DNA of 64,000 bases, taken from contig CAXXXO010000004.1 of NCBI GenBank assembly GCA_963674625.2, positions 1,426,001-1,490,000 on the forward strand, given 5' to 3'. The notes beneath the pieces were generated by a model. That model was given only the letters and a program-made list of their open reading frames with translations, made no database searches and was not told the DNA's origin. Below are positions 23,581 through 31,631 of the stretch, piece by piece. Origin of the DNA: JALHFZ01 sp963674625 (GTDB lineage: Bacteria > Synergistota > Synergistia > Synergistales > Aminobacteriaceae). The position numbers were made by a program, and so were the translations under genes. Each line of letters starts with the position of its first letter. The stretch's first letter is position 1.

Positions 23581-24150
23581 ATGCTCGAATCACTCATCAC
23601 CTCAAAAACGAGGGCGAGACTGCTTTTGAAATTCTTTCTGAACCCCGGAACCAGCGCTTATCTCCGGGGGCTCGCCGACGAATTCGGCGAGTCGACGAAC
23701 GGCGTCCGGGTGGAACTCAACCGCCTCTCCGAGGCGGGCCTTCTCCAGAGCAGCGAGGAGGGACGGACCAAGATCTACCGGGCGAATACGCAGCATCCCC
23801 TTTTCCCCGAACTTCAGCGAATCGCCGCAAAGACTCTCGGCATCGACCAGGTGGTGGAGCAGGTCATCCGCCGCCTCGGCAACGTGGAGCTCGCCTTCGT
23901 CACAGGGGACTACGCAAAGGGAATCGACTCGGGCCTCATCGACCTCGTCCTCGTGGGCGAGATCGACCGGATGTACTTCGATCATCTCGCTGCCAAGATC
24001 GAAGAGCTCATAGGACGAAAAATCCGCGGACTTCTTCTCTTCCGCGATGAATTCGAACGTCTCAAAACCCGCCTTCTGAGCGACAATGCCCTTCTTCTCT
24101 GGGACGACGAAGATGCGGAAAAATCAGGTCCTGCGCGGCAGCATTCCTGA
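23581..24150 (+). CDS. winged-helix regulator with degenerate nucleotidyltransferase-like domain
   Basis: 189 residues. The N-terminal 75 form a winged helix of the ArsR/MarR type: ITSKTRARLLLKFFLNPG, SAYLRGLADEFGESTNGVR as recognition part, then LLQSSEEGRTKIYRAN as the wing. Residues 95-170 look like a minimal nucleotidyltransferase fold (VELAFVTGDYAKGIDSG..IDLVLVGEID), but the catalytic GS is GD and one acidic residue of the DxD pair is missing, so it is probably a sensing or dimer domain. Its promoter carries the same operator as three polysaccharide cassettes, so it is the prime candidate for their repressor. GAAGGA stands 6 bases before the ATG. Confidence 0.75.
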   Translation: MLESLITSKTRARLLLKFFLNPGTSAYLRGLADEFGESTNGVRVELNRLSEAGLLQSSEEGRTKIYRANTQHPLFPELQRIAAKTLGIDQVVEQVIRRLGNVELAFVTGDYAKGIDSGLIDLVLVGEIDRMYFDHLAAKIEELIGRKIRGLLLFRDEFERLKTRLLSDNALLLWDDEDAEKSGPARQHS

Positions 24151-24264
24151 AGCCGCTGGATCGGAGTGCTCTTCCGAGATCTTCCATTCTGTGAACGAAG
24201 ATGTCACAATTGTCTCCATCTATATTTTTTGAGCGAATTATCAATGATACCCGCTGCAATGCAT

Positions 24265-24296
24265 TTAATTGACCAAAGACAGCTGTTATGCAAAAC
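24265..24296 (+). repeat. dispersed repeat, copy 3
   Basis: TTAATTGACCAAAGACAGCT then GTTATGCAAAAC, matching 30406-30437 (TTAATTGACTAAAAGCCGCT...). It lies in the 264-base gap between the regulator and the toxin gene, which otherwise shows only an AT-rich TATAAT at 24380. Confidence 0.6.
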
Positions 24297-24414
24297 TACA
24301 GTTTACCGTCAGCTTCTGACCACAAAGGAAGCTCGAATCCGCAAGGGCAATATTCTCCCGTTGGACATATCTTATATGATATAATCATTGAAAGCGTGAA
24401 GGGAGTTTTCCCCT

Positions 24415-24776
24415 TTGAGATGGAAAGTTGTTCTTTACAAAAAAGCAAACGGAATATGTCCGGTCGAAGATTACCTGAAGAAGCTGCAGCCTGGTCATCG
24501 CGCGAAAGCAATGCGGGAAATCGATCTCCTTGAAGAGTTTGCTGTGTCTCTGCAGCGGCCGCATGTTGCGGCAATCCGGACCGAACGATATTCCGGATTA
24601 TAGGAGCTCCGCATTCAATTTGCCGGTGATGCATCCCGGATTCTTTATTTCCTTCACCAAGGGGAACAATTCATTCTGCTTCACGGTTTCATGAAAAAAA
24701 CGGACTCATTGCCGGAAAAAGAACTTGAGATCGCGAGAAAGAGAAAAGAAGAGTATCTGGGGAGGTCAGAAGGATG
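24415..24776 (+). pseudogene. higB: HigB/Gp49-like toxin interrupted by an in-frame amber codon
   Basis: From TTG at 24415 (GGGAG 8 bases upstream) the frame reads RWKVVLYKKANGICPVEDYL through IRTERYSGL, then TAG at 24601-24603, then continues without shift as ELRIQFAGDASRILYFLHQG, LLHGFMKKTDSLPEKELEIA to TGA at 24774. In RelE/ParE-superfamily Gp49-like toxins this site reads GL(Y/W)ELR, so a single base change made the stop. The toxin cleaves translated mRNA in intact systems; here it should be a 62-residue fragment unless TAG is read through. The stop overlaps the antitoxin ATG, which is intact. Confidence 0.8.
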
Positions 24777-25058
24777 AAAATTAACCAAAAATTCTGGAAT
24801 GAAGTAAAAAATGAGATGCTGGGGGATCCGGAAACGGCTTCTGCCTATAATGAACTGGAAGAGGAATATGTCCTTATCGCCTCCATAATGCGTGCCCGTC
24901 TTGAAAAAGGGCTCTCTCAGGCTGAATTGGCCGCGCGTATGGGAACGACCCAGGGGAATATAAGCCGCCTCGAATCCGGACGGTACAATCCCTCAGTGAA
25001 ATTTCTTCAACGAGTGGCCCGCGCATTGGAAAAAGAGCTTGAAGTAACGCTGAAATAG
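24774..25058 (+). CDS. higA: HigA-type antitoxin, XRE family
   Basis: 94 residues. A helix-turn-helix of the Cro/CI type covers about 38-92: LEKGLSQAELAARMGTTQGN then ISRLESGRYNPSVKFLQRVA. The N-terminal KFWNEVKNEML..NELEEEY helix fits antitoxins paired with HigB/Gp49 toxins. It would neutralise the toxin and repress the operon; since the toxin frame is broken, it may persist as an orphan antitoxin. The ATG overlaps the toxin stop and follows GGGGAGG. A degraded copy of its first codons lies at 31150. Confidence 0.87.
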   Translation: MKINQKFWNEVKNEMLGDPETASAYNELEEEYVLIASIMRARLEKGLSQAELAARMGTTQGNISRLESGRYNPSVKFLQRVARALEKELEVTLK

Positions 25059-25124
25059 AAACGCGGTGAAGGTCCGACCACTGAAATGTTCCTGAAGTGC
25101 CGATGAGACGTGTCCGCTTCCAAT

Positions 25125-25175
25125 GCTATCATGCAGGAGCTGACCCCGGTTTAGCCGGTTTAACGATTCGAAAGG
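25125..25175 (+). repeat. dispersed repeat, copy 4, fused to the aminotransferase leader
   Basis: GCTATCATGCAGGAGCTGAC then CCCGGTTTAGCCGGTTTAACGATTCGAAAGGAGCT. The same block, including the ribosome site, precedes the decayed aminotransferase copy at 30421-30480, so the duplication began in this repeat. Confidence 0.7.
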
Positions 25176-25184
25176 AGCTTTGAC

Positions 25185-26417
25185 ATGACTCAGTTTGCAC
25201 AGCGCATGAAGTCCATGGAGAAAACTGCATCCATTATTCGGGGGCTGTTCAGCACCATGGGCGATCCCGGCGTCATATCCTTCGGCGGAGGCGCCCCCGC
25301 GAAGGAGGCACTGCCCGTGGACATCCTCCGGGAGATCGCAGGAGATGTGCTCCGCAGGGAGAGCAGGGGAGTGGAAGCCCTGCAGTACGGAGGGGTTCTT
25401 GGCCTGCCGGACCTCCGGGAGGTGGTGGTCCGGGACCTTCTTGCCCCTAAGGGAGTGGAGGCGGATATTGACGACATCCTGATAACCACCGGCGGTCTGG
25501 AGGGTATGAACCTCCTCTGCCAGGTCTTCATCGACCCCGGAGACGTCATTCTGGTGGAATCGCCGACCTTCATCCAGTCCGTCGAGATCTTCGAGATGTT
25601 CCAGGCGAAGTGCGTTGGCGTACGGATGGACGAAAACGGAATGATCCCCGAAGACCTCGAAGCCAAGATCAGGAAGTACTCGCCGAAGATGGTCTACGTC
25701 ATCCCCACCTTTCAGAACCCCACGGGACGCACCCTCTCCCTGGAGCGCCGGAAAAAAGTCGCCGAACTGGGAAGCGAATACGACGTCATCATCCTCGAGG
25801 ACGACCCCTACCGGGACATCCGGTACAGCGGCAGCGACCTTCTCCCCGTCAAGGCTTTCGACACGACGGGGCATACCGTGCTCGCCAACAGCTTTTCAAA
25901 GATATTCTCCCCCGGAAGCAGGCTCGGCTACGTCCTGGCGTCCGACGAGATCACGGCCAAACTCTTCGACGCGAAGACGGCCACCAATTCCCACACGTCC
26001 ATGCTGCCCCAGGTTCTCTGCGCCGAATTTTTCAAACGCGGATACTACCCGGCCCACCACAAGATGATCTGCGACCTCTACCGGGAACGGCGGGACACCA
26101 TGATCAGCTGCATGGACGCCTTCTTCCCGGAGGGAACGAGGCGGACCTATCCCGACGGAGGGCTTTTCACCTGGGCCGAGATTCCCGGCGGAGTCAACAC
26201 CACCGAGCTTCTTGCCGAGTCGCTGGCAAACCCGGATGTCCGGGTCGCCTTCGTGGCGGGGGAGGGGTTCTTCACCGAGGGAAAGGGCATGGGGAACAAC
26301 TGCATGAGAATCAGTTTCGGCGCGGTACCGCCCGAGAAAATCAAGATCGGCGCCGAGCGGCTCGGCCGGCTTATCTGCAGCAAAATCAGGGACGGCCTGA
26401 GCTGCCCGGCGGAATAA
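25185..26417 (+). CDS. PLP-dependent aminotransferase (2-aminoadipate/LysN-like, fold type I)
   Basis: 410 residues. N-terminal FGGGAPAKEALP and LQYGGVLGLPDLRE are typical of the LysN/KAT-II-like group, which transaminates 2-aminoadipate, branched-chain or aromatic amino acids with 2-oxoglutarate. Cofactor residues: TTGGLEGMNLL (phosphate loop), PTFQNPTGRTLS (Asn), ILEDDPYRDIRY (Asp and Tyr), NSFSKIFSPGSRLGY (Schiff-base Lys). The C-terminal MRISFGAV carries the carboxylate Arg. GAAAGGAGC stands before the ATG. A partial, frameshifted copy lies 5.3 kb downstream. Amino-acid degradation fits the organism's likely lifestyle. Confidence 0.9.
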   Translation: MTQFAQRMKSMEKTASIIRGLFSTMGDPGVISFGGGAPAKEALPVDILREIAGDVLRRESRGVEALQYGGVLGLPDLREVVVRDLLAPKGVEADIDDILITTGGLEGMNLLCQVFIDPGDVILVESPTFIQSVEIFEMFQAKCVGVRMDENGMIPEDLEAKIRKYSPKMVYVIPTFQNPTGRTLSLERRKKVAELGSEYDVIILEDDPYRDIRYSGSDLLPVKAFDTTGHTVLANSFSKIFSPGSRLGYVLASDEITAKLFDAKTATNSHTSMLPQVLCAEFFKRGYYPAHHKMICDLYRERRDTMISCMDAFFPEGTRRTYPDGGLFTWAEIPGGVNTTELLAESLANPDVRVAFVAGEGFFTEGKGMGNNCMRISFGAVPPEKIKIGAERLGRLICSKIRDGLSCPAE

Positions 26418-26493
26418 AAACGATGCTCTGCTGTACTGTCTGAAACAGCGGACGGCACTCCTGCTTCAGCAACAGCCGGATTTTTTGGTATAA

Positions 26494-26535
26494 ACAGAGC
26501 CCCTCTCTTCCGTAAATGGAAAAGAGGGGCTCTGT
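26494..26535. other. 13-bp inverted repeat after the aminotransferase
   Basis: ACAGAGCCCCTCT (26494-26506) pairs with AGAGGGGCTCTGT (26523-26535). No clear T tract follows on either side, so termination is only possible. A diverged half survives at 31085 beside the decayed copy. The rest of 26418-26714 shows nothing convincing. Confidence 0.5.
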
Positions 26536-26714
26536 AGTGCCCAGGTAGAAATTATTCTCCTGTGTTTGCATCACTTCCCGATTCAAACCCGGCGAAGTCG
26601 GACGGCTACCTTGGCGAAGGACCCATGAGGATGGCCGGAAAAATACCTTTTCCCTTCGAAAAAAAGTCCATGAGAGCCCCTTCCATTACGGTTTCCTTTC
26701 CATTTTCCCCATCC

Positions 26715-28742
26715 CTATCGGACCACTTCATTCCGGATGTAGGCGTTGTACACATTCTCGAACCAGTCGTCGTACCCTGCCGGAATGGGCCGGACAGGCC
26801 GCCAGGAAAAGCGGCACTCCAGAGCCGCGGCGTCGAAGACGACCTCGCAGACCCGGTCGCTGAATGCCCCGTCGTCCAGCTCCACAGGGATGCCCTCCCG
26901 GGCGCAGCTGCGCACATCAGGCCCGGCTGCTCCGCAGATGAGATAGGAACCCCGGCTCTTCCCTCCCCGGCGGATGTACTCGCGGATGGCCGACAGATAG
27001 ACGAACTGGGTCAGCAGGATATCCCGGTTGATGAAGGCCGCGATCAGCTCCGACGGGTTTTCCGCCCTGGTCTCCTCAGCCAGCAGTTCGAGGTCCCTCC
27101 GGCATTCCTCAAGAGCTGGCCCGATCAACTCTTCGGAACGAAGAATCGCCCCGCACCCGTCCATCCGACGCTGATACCTCTCCCGAAGCCCGAGGGGACT
27201 GCTGGCACCGGGCCGTCCTCCGGAAAGGAATGCCCTTCCCAGCATAAAGGCCTTCTCGACTGCCGGTGCGGCAGCAAGAGCGAAATCCTCCAGTTCGAGA
27301 GGGGATTCCGTCCGGTTCGCCGCGATGTACTGGGCCGCCCGGGTGCTGCCCACCTGGGTGGAGTTCAGGGCCGATCCGCCGGGGCGGTAGACCCCGAGGG
27401 TTCCGCTCACTTCCCCCACGGGAAAGAACCCTTTCAGACCGCTCTCCCACCACAGATTCCCCGCCAGCCCCCCGTTGTTGTGCTGGGCGCATACGGCGAT
27501 TTCCAACCGTTCCTTCTTCAGGTCGATCCCGTTGTCCCGGTAGAGGGCATAGGCGGGAGGGTTCATCTTCACAAGGCGATCCAGAGGCGTGGGAAGCAGT
27601 GCGCCGGACTTCTCCAGGTATTCCCGGGTGACCTGGTTCAGCAGGGACACGTCCAGCCCCTTTTCGTCTCCGCCCCGGGAGGGGTTCGTCCGAAAGTCCA
27701 GCCAGACCCGCCGCCCCTTCAGCCGCGTCTCGGTGAACACGGCGATGTCCACCATGGACGACCCGCCCGCATTCAGCTTCCTCGGGTCGAAGGGCCACTG
27801 GTACCCCTTCAGGAAAATTGCGTTCATCATGTCGCCGGGGGTCTCGAACCAGTCGTCCAGAAATTCCCGGGCGTCTTTTTCTTCCTGATCCGTAGAGATA
27901 TAGGTGGGGATCACCTGCTGATAGGTCCCCGACAGGTTCCACCGGAAGGAGGTCGACGCGATGCCGTACTGGGACTCGGTCAGATTGACCCCTGCCGCTC
28001 CCGCCTCAAGGGCGATGCCGGAAGAGCAGGTCTGGCTCTCGGGGTAGACGGAGGCGAAATAGATCCCCGACGGTCCTCCCGTGGCGTAGACGATGTTCGT
28101 GCAGCGAAAAAGGGTCAGCCCGAGGGTCGTCTCGTTCCATCCCGTTTCGTCAATGGCAAGAAGCCCCACGGCCCGCTTTTCGGTGCCCTCAGTCAGGACG
28201 GCCACTATCCGGAAACCGTCGAATATGGGGATGTGCTTCTCTTCAACGCTCTTCTGCAGCTTCTCGGTCATGAAGCGGGACGTGAGTGGGCCGCAGGACG
28301 TCGCCCGCTGTCTCGGATCGTGATCGGTCTTGTACCCGACGTACTCTCCGTACCGGTTATGGGGAAAGGGAACTCCGAGATTCACGAGCTTATAGAAGGC
28401 TCTCGGGCTCATGGCCGCCTCCACCAGGGCGGTGTCTCCGTCCATGGCCCCTCCGGAAAACAGAGTCTCCGCCATGCTTCGGATTGAATCGCTCTCACCT
28501 CCGGCCAGAGTCAGCTTGTAATAGGTCTGCTTGTCCGACCCCGTGTTTCGGGACGTCCCCATATTCACTCCTTCAGTGACGATGCCCACGTCCTTCTGCC
28601 CCAGGGAGAAAAGGGTATCGGCGGCGTTGTACCCGGCGCACCCTGTTCCCACCACCACGGTATTGAAGGAGTAGACGGGAAGGGTCAGCTCTCCAACTGT
28701 CAGACCCTCTCTCTTTATTTCATGATTGCACCGCAGGGGCAT
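26715..28742 (-). CDS. FAD-dependent oxidoreductase (fumarate reductase/aspartate oxidase flavoprotein-like)
   Basis: 675 residues from the ATG at 28742, which follows GGAGG by 7 bases and the SDR stop by one base. A dinucleotide-binding motif VVVGTGCAGYNAA (about 30-42) opens the protein. Later come HDPRQRATSCGPLT, IVYATGGPSGIYF, and GLKGFFPVGEVSG..RPGGSALNSTQVGS, the FAD-contacting end of succinate dehydrogenase/fumarate reductase flavoproteins. No covalent-FMN or heme domain is visible, so it is a soluble dehydrogenase or reductase. It ends the cupin-SDR-flavoprotein operon, which probably oxidises or reduces an organic acid; the substrate is unknown. Confidence 0.82.
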   Translation of the reverse strand: MPLRCNHEIKREGLTVGELTLPVYSFNTVVVGTGCAGYNAADTLFSLGQKDVGIVTEGVNMGTSRNTGSDKQTYYKLTLAGGESDSIRSMAETLFSGGAMDGDTALVEAAMSPRAFYKLVNLGVPFPHNRYGEYVGYKTDHDPRQRATSCGPLTSRFMTEKLQKSVEEKHIPIFDGFRIVAVLTEGTEKRAVGLLAIDETGWNETTLGLTLFRCTNIVYATGGPSGIYFASVYPESQTCSSGIALEAGAAGVNLTESQYGIASTSFRWNLSGTYQQVIPTYISTDQEEKDAREFLDDWFETPGDMMNAIFLKGYQWPFDPRKLNAGGSSMVDIAVFTETRLKGRRVWLDFRTNPSRGGDEKGLDVSLLNQVTREYLEKSGALLPTPLDRLVKMNPPAYALYRDNGIDLKKERLEIAVCAQHNNGGLAGNLWWESGLKGFFPVGEVSGTLGVYRPGGSALNSTQVGSTRAAQYIAANRTESPLELEDFALAAAPAVEKAFMLGRAFLSGGRPGASSPLGLRERYQRRMDGCGAILRSEELIGPALEECRRDLELLAEETRAENPSELIAAFINRDILLTQFVYLSAIREYIRRGGKSRGSYLICGAAGPDVRSCAREGIPVELDDGAFSDRVCEVVFDAAALECRFSWRPVRPIPAGYDDWFENVYNAYIRNEVVR

Positions 28743-28743
28743 C

Positions 28744-29526
28744 TCAGAGCCTCCGAATGGAGAAGCCGCCGTCCACATTGATGACCTGGCCTGTCGAGTA
28801 ATCCAGTACCCCGCTTGCCAGCACCGCCGCGGCTTCAGCCACGTCCCCGGGCATTCCCCACCGCCGGGTGGGCAGCCCCCCCTCCTCGAGGATGAAGCGG
28901 TCGTATTTTTCCTGAACGCCCCTGGTCATATCCGTCTTGATGATGCCGGGACGGATCTCGAAGACGGGGATGAAGTGCTCCGCCAGCTGAACGGCGAAAA
29001 GGGAGGTCACCATGGAGATGCCGGCCTTGGAGATGCAGTATTCCCCCCGGTTCACCGACGCCGTGGAGGCCGAGATGGAGCCGATGTTGATGATGCGGGG
29101 GGAATATTCGGGAAGCCCCGCCTCTTTCAGTTCGATCATTTTGTTGGCGAAGAGCTGGGTCATAAAGAAGGTCCCCTTCAGGTTGATGTCCATCACCCGG
29201 TCGAAGCTCTCCTCGGAGGTCTCGAGGATATTCCTGCGCTCCAGCGGAGCGACCCCGGCGTTGTTCACCAGCACGTCGATGCGCCCACGACGTTCCATCA
29301 CGAAGTCGAGGGCGGCCTTCCGATCGTCCCTCTCACCGATGCTGCATTTCACGTAGGCAACGTCCGCTCCGGCCCCTTTGAGTTCGGCCAGGGGAGCGGC
29401 CGCCTTCTCCTCTCCCGAGGAGCTGCTGATCACCACTGAATAGCCCAGGGCCGCGAACTTCTTCGCTATGCCAAAACCTATCCCCCGGGTCGACCCAGTC
29501 ACCAGAACCGTTTTTTTTACCATCAT
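28744..29526 (-). CDS. short-chain dehydrogenase/reductase
   Basis: 260 residues. Rossmann motif TGSTRGIGFGIA, NNAGVAP, the catalytic Ser region INIGSISAS and YCISKAG with active-site Tyr and Lys are all present, so it is a classical NAD(P)-dependent SDR. The ATG at 29526 overlaps the cupin stop (ATGATG), with GAGGTG upstream; translation is coupled. It is the middle gene of the operon and likely acts on the same substrate as the flavoprotein. The last codons (FSIRRL) give the usual SDR end after VDGG. Confidence 0.88.
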   Translation of the reverse strand: MMVKKTVLVTGSTRGIGFGIAKKFAALGYSVVISSSSGEEKAAAPLAELKGAGADVAYVKCSIGERDDRKAALDFVMERRGRIDVLVNNAGVAPLERRNILETSEESFDRVMDINLKGTFFMTQLFANKMIELKEAGLPEYSPRIINIGSISASTASVNRGEYCISKAGISMVTSLFAVQLAEHFIPVFEIRPGIIKTDMTRGVQEKYDRFILEEGGLPTRRWGMPGDVAEAAAVLASGVLDYSTGQVINVDGGFSIRRL

Positions 29527-29915
29527 TCCTTCACCTCTTTCGGCAAAGTTCCGTTCAGCTCCTGGCCCCAATGGTCCGCAACCAACGGGGGCGCATAGAC
29601 GAACATCATCTCCATCTCGCCGCTTCCGGTATTCCTCAGGCCGTGGATCTGATGGGGCGGAATATGCACGAAATCGCCCCGCCCGACCATTGCAGTCTCT
29701 CCTTTCACGGTCATCTCGCCCTCTCCGCTGAGGATGGTGTAGGTCTCCTCTGCGGCGTGTTCATGGGGCGGAACAGACCCGCCGGGGGAGAGGACCACAT
29801 ACCCCTGGCAGAAATGTTCGCCGTCGATAGCGCCGTTGGAGCCGATCATCACCCGGGTTTTCCGCCCGGAGGGAAAGTCCATGCCTTCTATAGAGAAAAA
29901 ATTTTCCTTTTTCAT
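29523..29915 (-). CDS. cupin-domain protein
   Basis: 130 residues forming one cupin barrel. Motif 1 is PPHEHAAEETYTILSGEGEM (His-x-His and Glu metal ligands), motif 2 is HIPPHQIHGLRNTG (third His). Metal binding is therefore intact. Such small cupins work as isomerases, dioxygenases or sugar-acid binders; the operon suggests a role with the SDR and flavoprotein. AGGAGG precedes the ATG and a promoter lies 34-62 bases upstream. Confidence 0.85.
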   Translation of the reverse strand: MKKENFFSIEGMDFPSGRKTRVMIGSNGAIDGEHFCQGYVVLSPGGSVPPHEHAAEETYTILSGEGEMTVKGETAMVGRGDFVHIPPHQIHGLRNTGSGEMEMMFVYAPPLVADHWGQELNGTLPKEVKE

Positions 29916-29948
29916 TAACTGAACCTCCTGAAGAAACGGTTATAATCA

Positions 29949-29977
29949 AGAGTACCGCCCGGCTGAGAGGCTGTCAA
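29949..29977 (-). promoter_or_regulatory. promoter of the cupin-SDR-flavoprotein operon
   Basis: Minus strand TTGACA (29977-29972), 17-bp spacer, TACTCT (29954-29949), just upstream of the cupin gene. The -10 box is weak. Confidence 0.5.
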
Positions 29978-30405
29978 ATGGAGGAACAGCAGGTTGAACT
30001 GGCGGCATCGAGAACAAATATTCCTCAATATCCTGGGAATGAAATCAGCATTACCTTCCGGCAAAGGGTCTGATATAAGGCAATAAAAATATTACGTATA
30101 TTGCAGGGAGGTACCTTTATGCTTGCCAGCCGGTTGTCCGGGGCGGCCGGCCCTGTTCAGCTTTGGGATAGAAGGGGACGATAAGGGTGCAGAGTTTTGT
30201 CCAGGATATTGTTTTATTCATGGATTCCAGAAATTTTTCTCTTCGGGTAGGTTTTCAGTATTTCTCAAAGATTTCAGCTTGTGCGAGGCTTCTCTGACGA
30301 TCCATGACGGGTTCCTCCCGAACTTTGGAAGATTGATGCTGCACAACATAATGATACAAGATTTCTCTCTGTTCAAGGTCGAAGAGAGATTAAATCAGAG
30401 AGTCC
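29978..30405. other. intergenic stretch without a convincing gene
   Basis: AT-rich upstream part. A possible ribosome site GGGAGG precedes an ATG at 30120 on the plus strand, but that frame stops after 17 codons. No structured RNA or palindrome stands out. Confidence 0.4.
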
Positions 30406-30480
30406 TTAATTGACTAAAAGCCGCTATTATACAAGACCTGACCCCGGTTTAGCCGGTTAAAAACGGTTCGAAAGGAGCTG
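30406..30480 (+). repeat. dispersed repeat, copy 5, with duplicated aminotransferase leader
   Basis: The fullest copy: TTAATTGACTAAAAGCCGCT then ATTATACAAGACCTGACCCCGG, continuing as the same leader (TTTAGCCGGTT..CGAAAGGAGCT) found at 25143-25175. Confidence 0.7.
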
Positions 30481-30484
30481 CACA

Positions 30485-30960
30485 TTGACCCAGTTTGCCC
30501 AGCGCATGAAGACCATGGAAAAAACCGCATCCATCATCCGCGGACTGTTCGGCACCATGAACCACCCGGGCATCATATCCTTCGGCGGGGGAGCGCCCGC
30601 GAAGGAGGCCCTTCCCATAGAGACCGTCCGGGATGTTCTCCGCAGGGAGACCCGGGGCGTCGAATCCCTGCAGTACGGAGGGGCCTCGGATTGCCCGATC
30701 TTCGGGAGGTTGTGGTCGGCGAGCTTCTGGCCCCCAAGGGAGTGCAGGCCGACAGAGACAACATTCTCATCACGAACGGGGGTCTCGAGGGAATGAACCT
30801 CCTCTGCCAGCTCTTCATCGAGGGAAACGGCATGGGAAACAATTGCATGAGAATCAGCTTCGGCGCGGTACCGCCCGAGAAAATCAAGATCGGCGCCGAA
30901 CGCCTCGGCCGGCTGATCTGCAGCAAAATCGAGAACGGCCTGAGCTGCCCGGCAGAGTAA
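30485..30960 (+). pseudogene. decayed partial copy of the aminotransferase at 25185
   Basis: The start ATG is TTG. The first 58 or so codons follow the intact gene (QFAQRMKTMEKTASIIRG, FGGGAPAKEALP). A frameshift falls in the LQYGG..PDLRE region (about 30680-30700), after which the other frame gives DLREVVVGELLAPKGV and GGLEGMNLLCQLFIE. There roughly 250 codons are missing, and the sequence resumes at GNGMGNNCMRISFGAV to the normal end SCPAE. The Schiff-base Lys region is gone, so no enzyme can be made. Confidence 0.92.
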
Positions 30961-31190
30961 CCGGCAACGGGAGACTGAGAGAAAAACAGAAGCCATCCCT
31001 TTTTGGTACGAAAGACCCCATTAATCCTGAAGGTCTGCCTTCGGCAAAGCATCTGAAAGCAACAGCCACTCTTTTCCCTGCCGGGAGGGGCTGTGTACTG
31101 CCCGACCAAGAAATACTACGAAATCGGGAAAAGAAGAGTATTTGGGGAGGTCAAAAGGATGAAAGATAACCGGAAATCCTGGAATGAAAT
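30961..31190 (+). pseudogene. degraded remains of the duplicated flank, including a higA start
   Basis: GAGGGGCTGTGTACTGCCC (about 31085) resembles the hairpin flank at 26523, and GGGGAGGTCAAAAGGATGAA (31145-31164) followed by codons KDNRKSWNEI mirrors the higB end and higA start at 24760. The order differs from the source (aminotransferase first, then higA), so the copy was rearranged. Nothing here is translatable for long. Confidence 0.6.
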
Positions 31191-31433
31191 AACTCAACTT
31201 TCGCAGAACCTGGGAAATTGTAAACCGTTGTCATGACAGTGAAAAAACTGTTGAGACACCCATTTTTTTTATCAGATAGCACGGAGACTTCTCCAGAAAT
31301 GCTTTGAACGGCTTCTCCAGAACGCTCCCGGTCAAAGTCATTCCCTTTCCCAACTTTTCCTTCAGCAGCTGCAGTAGAAGTTTGATGGCCATTCCGAAGG
31401 TAAGGTCTTGGGGGTGTTTCTATTCTACAACAA

Positions 31434-31526
31434 ACACTCGAACACTAGATGATACACACTTGCTGCTCCTGCGTAGCGGCATCCTGAGCACGTGAAAGGA
31501 GCGACTCCCTCATGAAAACAGTCATT
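31434..31526 (+). repeat. 93-bp duplicated leader, copy A
   Basis: Shares GATACACACTTGC, GCAGCGGCATCC-type and CATGAAAACAGTCATT blocks with 35614-35706, about 85 percent identical by eye. It includes the ribosome site and first codons of the small gene at 31512. Upstream (31191-31433) nothing recognisable is seen. Confidence 0.75.
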
Positions 31527-31631
31527 GAGCTTTCCCGGGGAAGCTCAGACATTTTCTTCCTGCAGCAACCATCGATTAAGAGCAGGATAGCGTGCAGGCT
31601 GAAGCGCCTGCTGACTAGGAAAGCGAAATGA
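31512..31631 (+). CDS. small coupled ORF, possible glycosyltransferase N-terminal scrap
   Basis: 39 codons starting MKTVIELSRGSSDIFFLQQP and ending RLLTRKAK. The stop overlaps the ATG of the next gene (ATGA), so it could be translated as a leader. The first five residues come from the duplicated leader shared with 35694, so the ORF may be a junction product and not an ancient gene. Confidence 0.35.
   Translation: MKTVIELSRGSSDIFFLQQPSIKSRIACRLKRLLTRKAK

Noticed and set aside
26494..26535. Strong terminator after the aminotransferase
   Set aside because: The 13-bp stem is perfect but lacks a T tract, so it is listed only as an inverted repeat.
26562..28487. A 641-codon open frame on the plus strand
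   Set aside because: It lies opposite the flavoprotein gene, has no known motif and no ribosome site, and arises from GC-rich codon use.
30123..30413. A 96-codon frame before the dead aminotransferase
   Set aside because: No motif, no clear ribosome site, and it ends inside the dispersed repeat.
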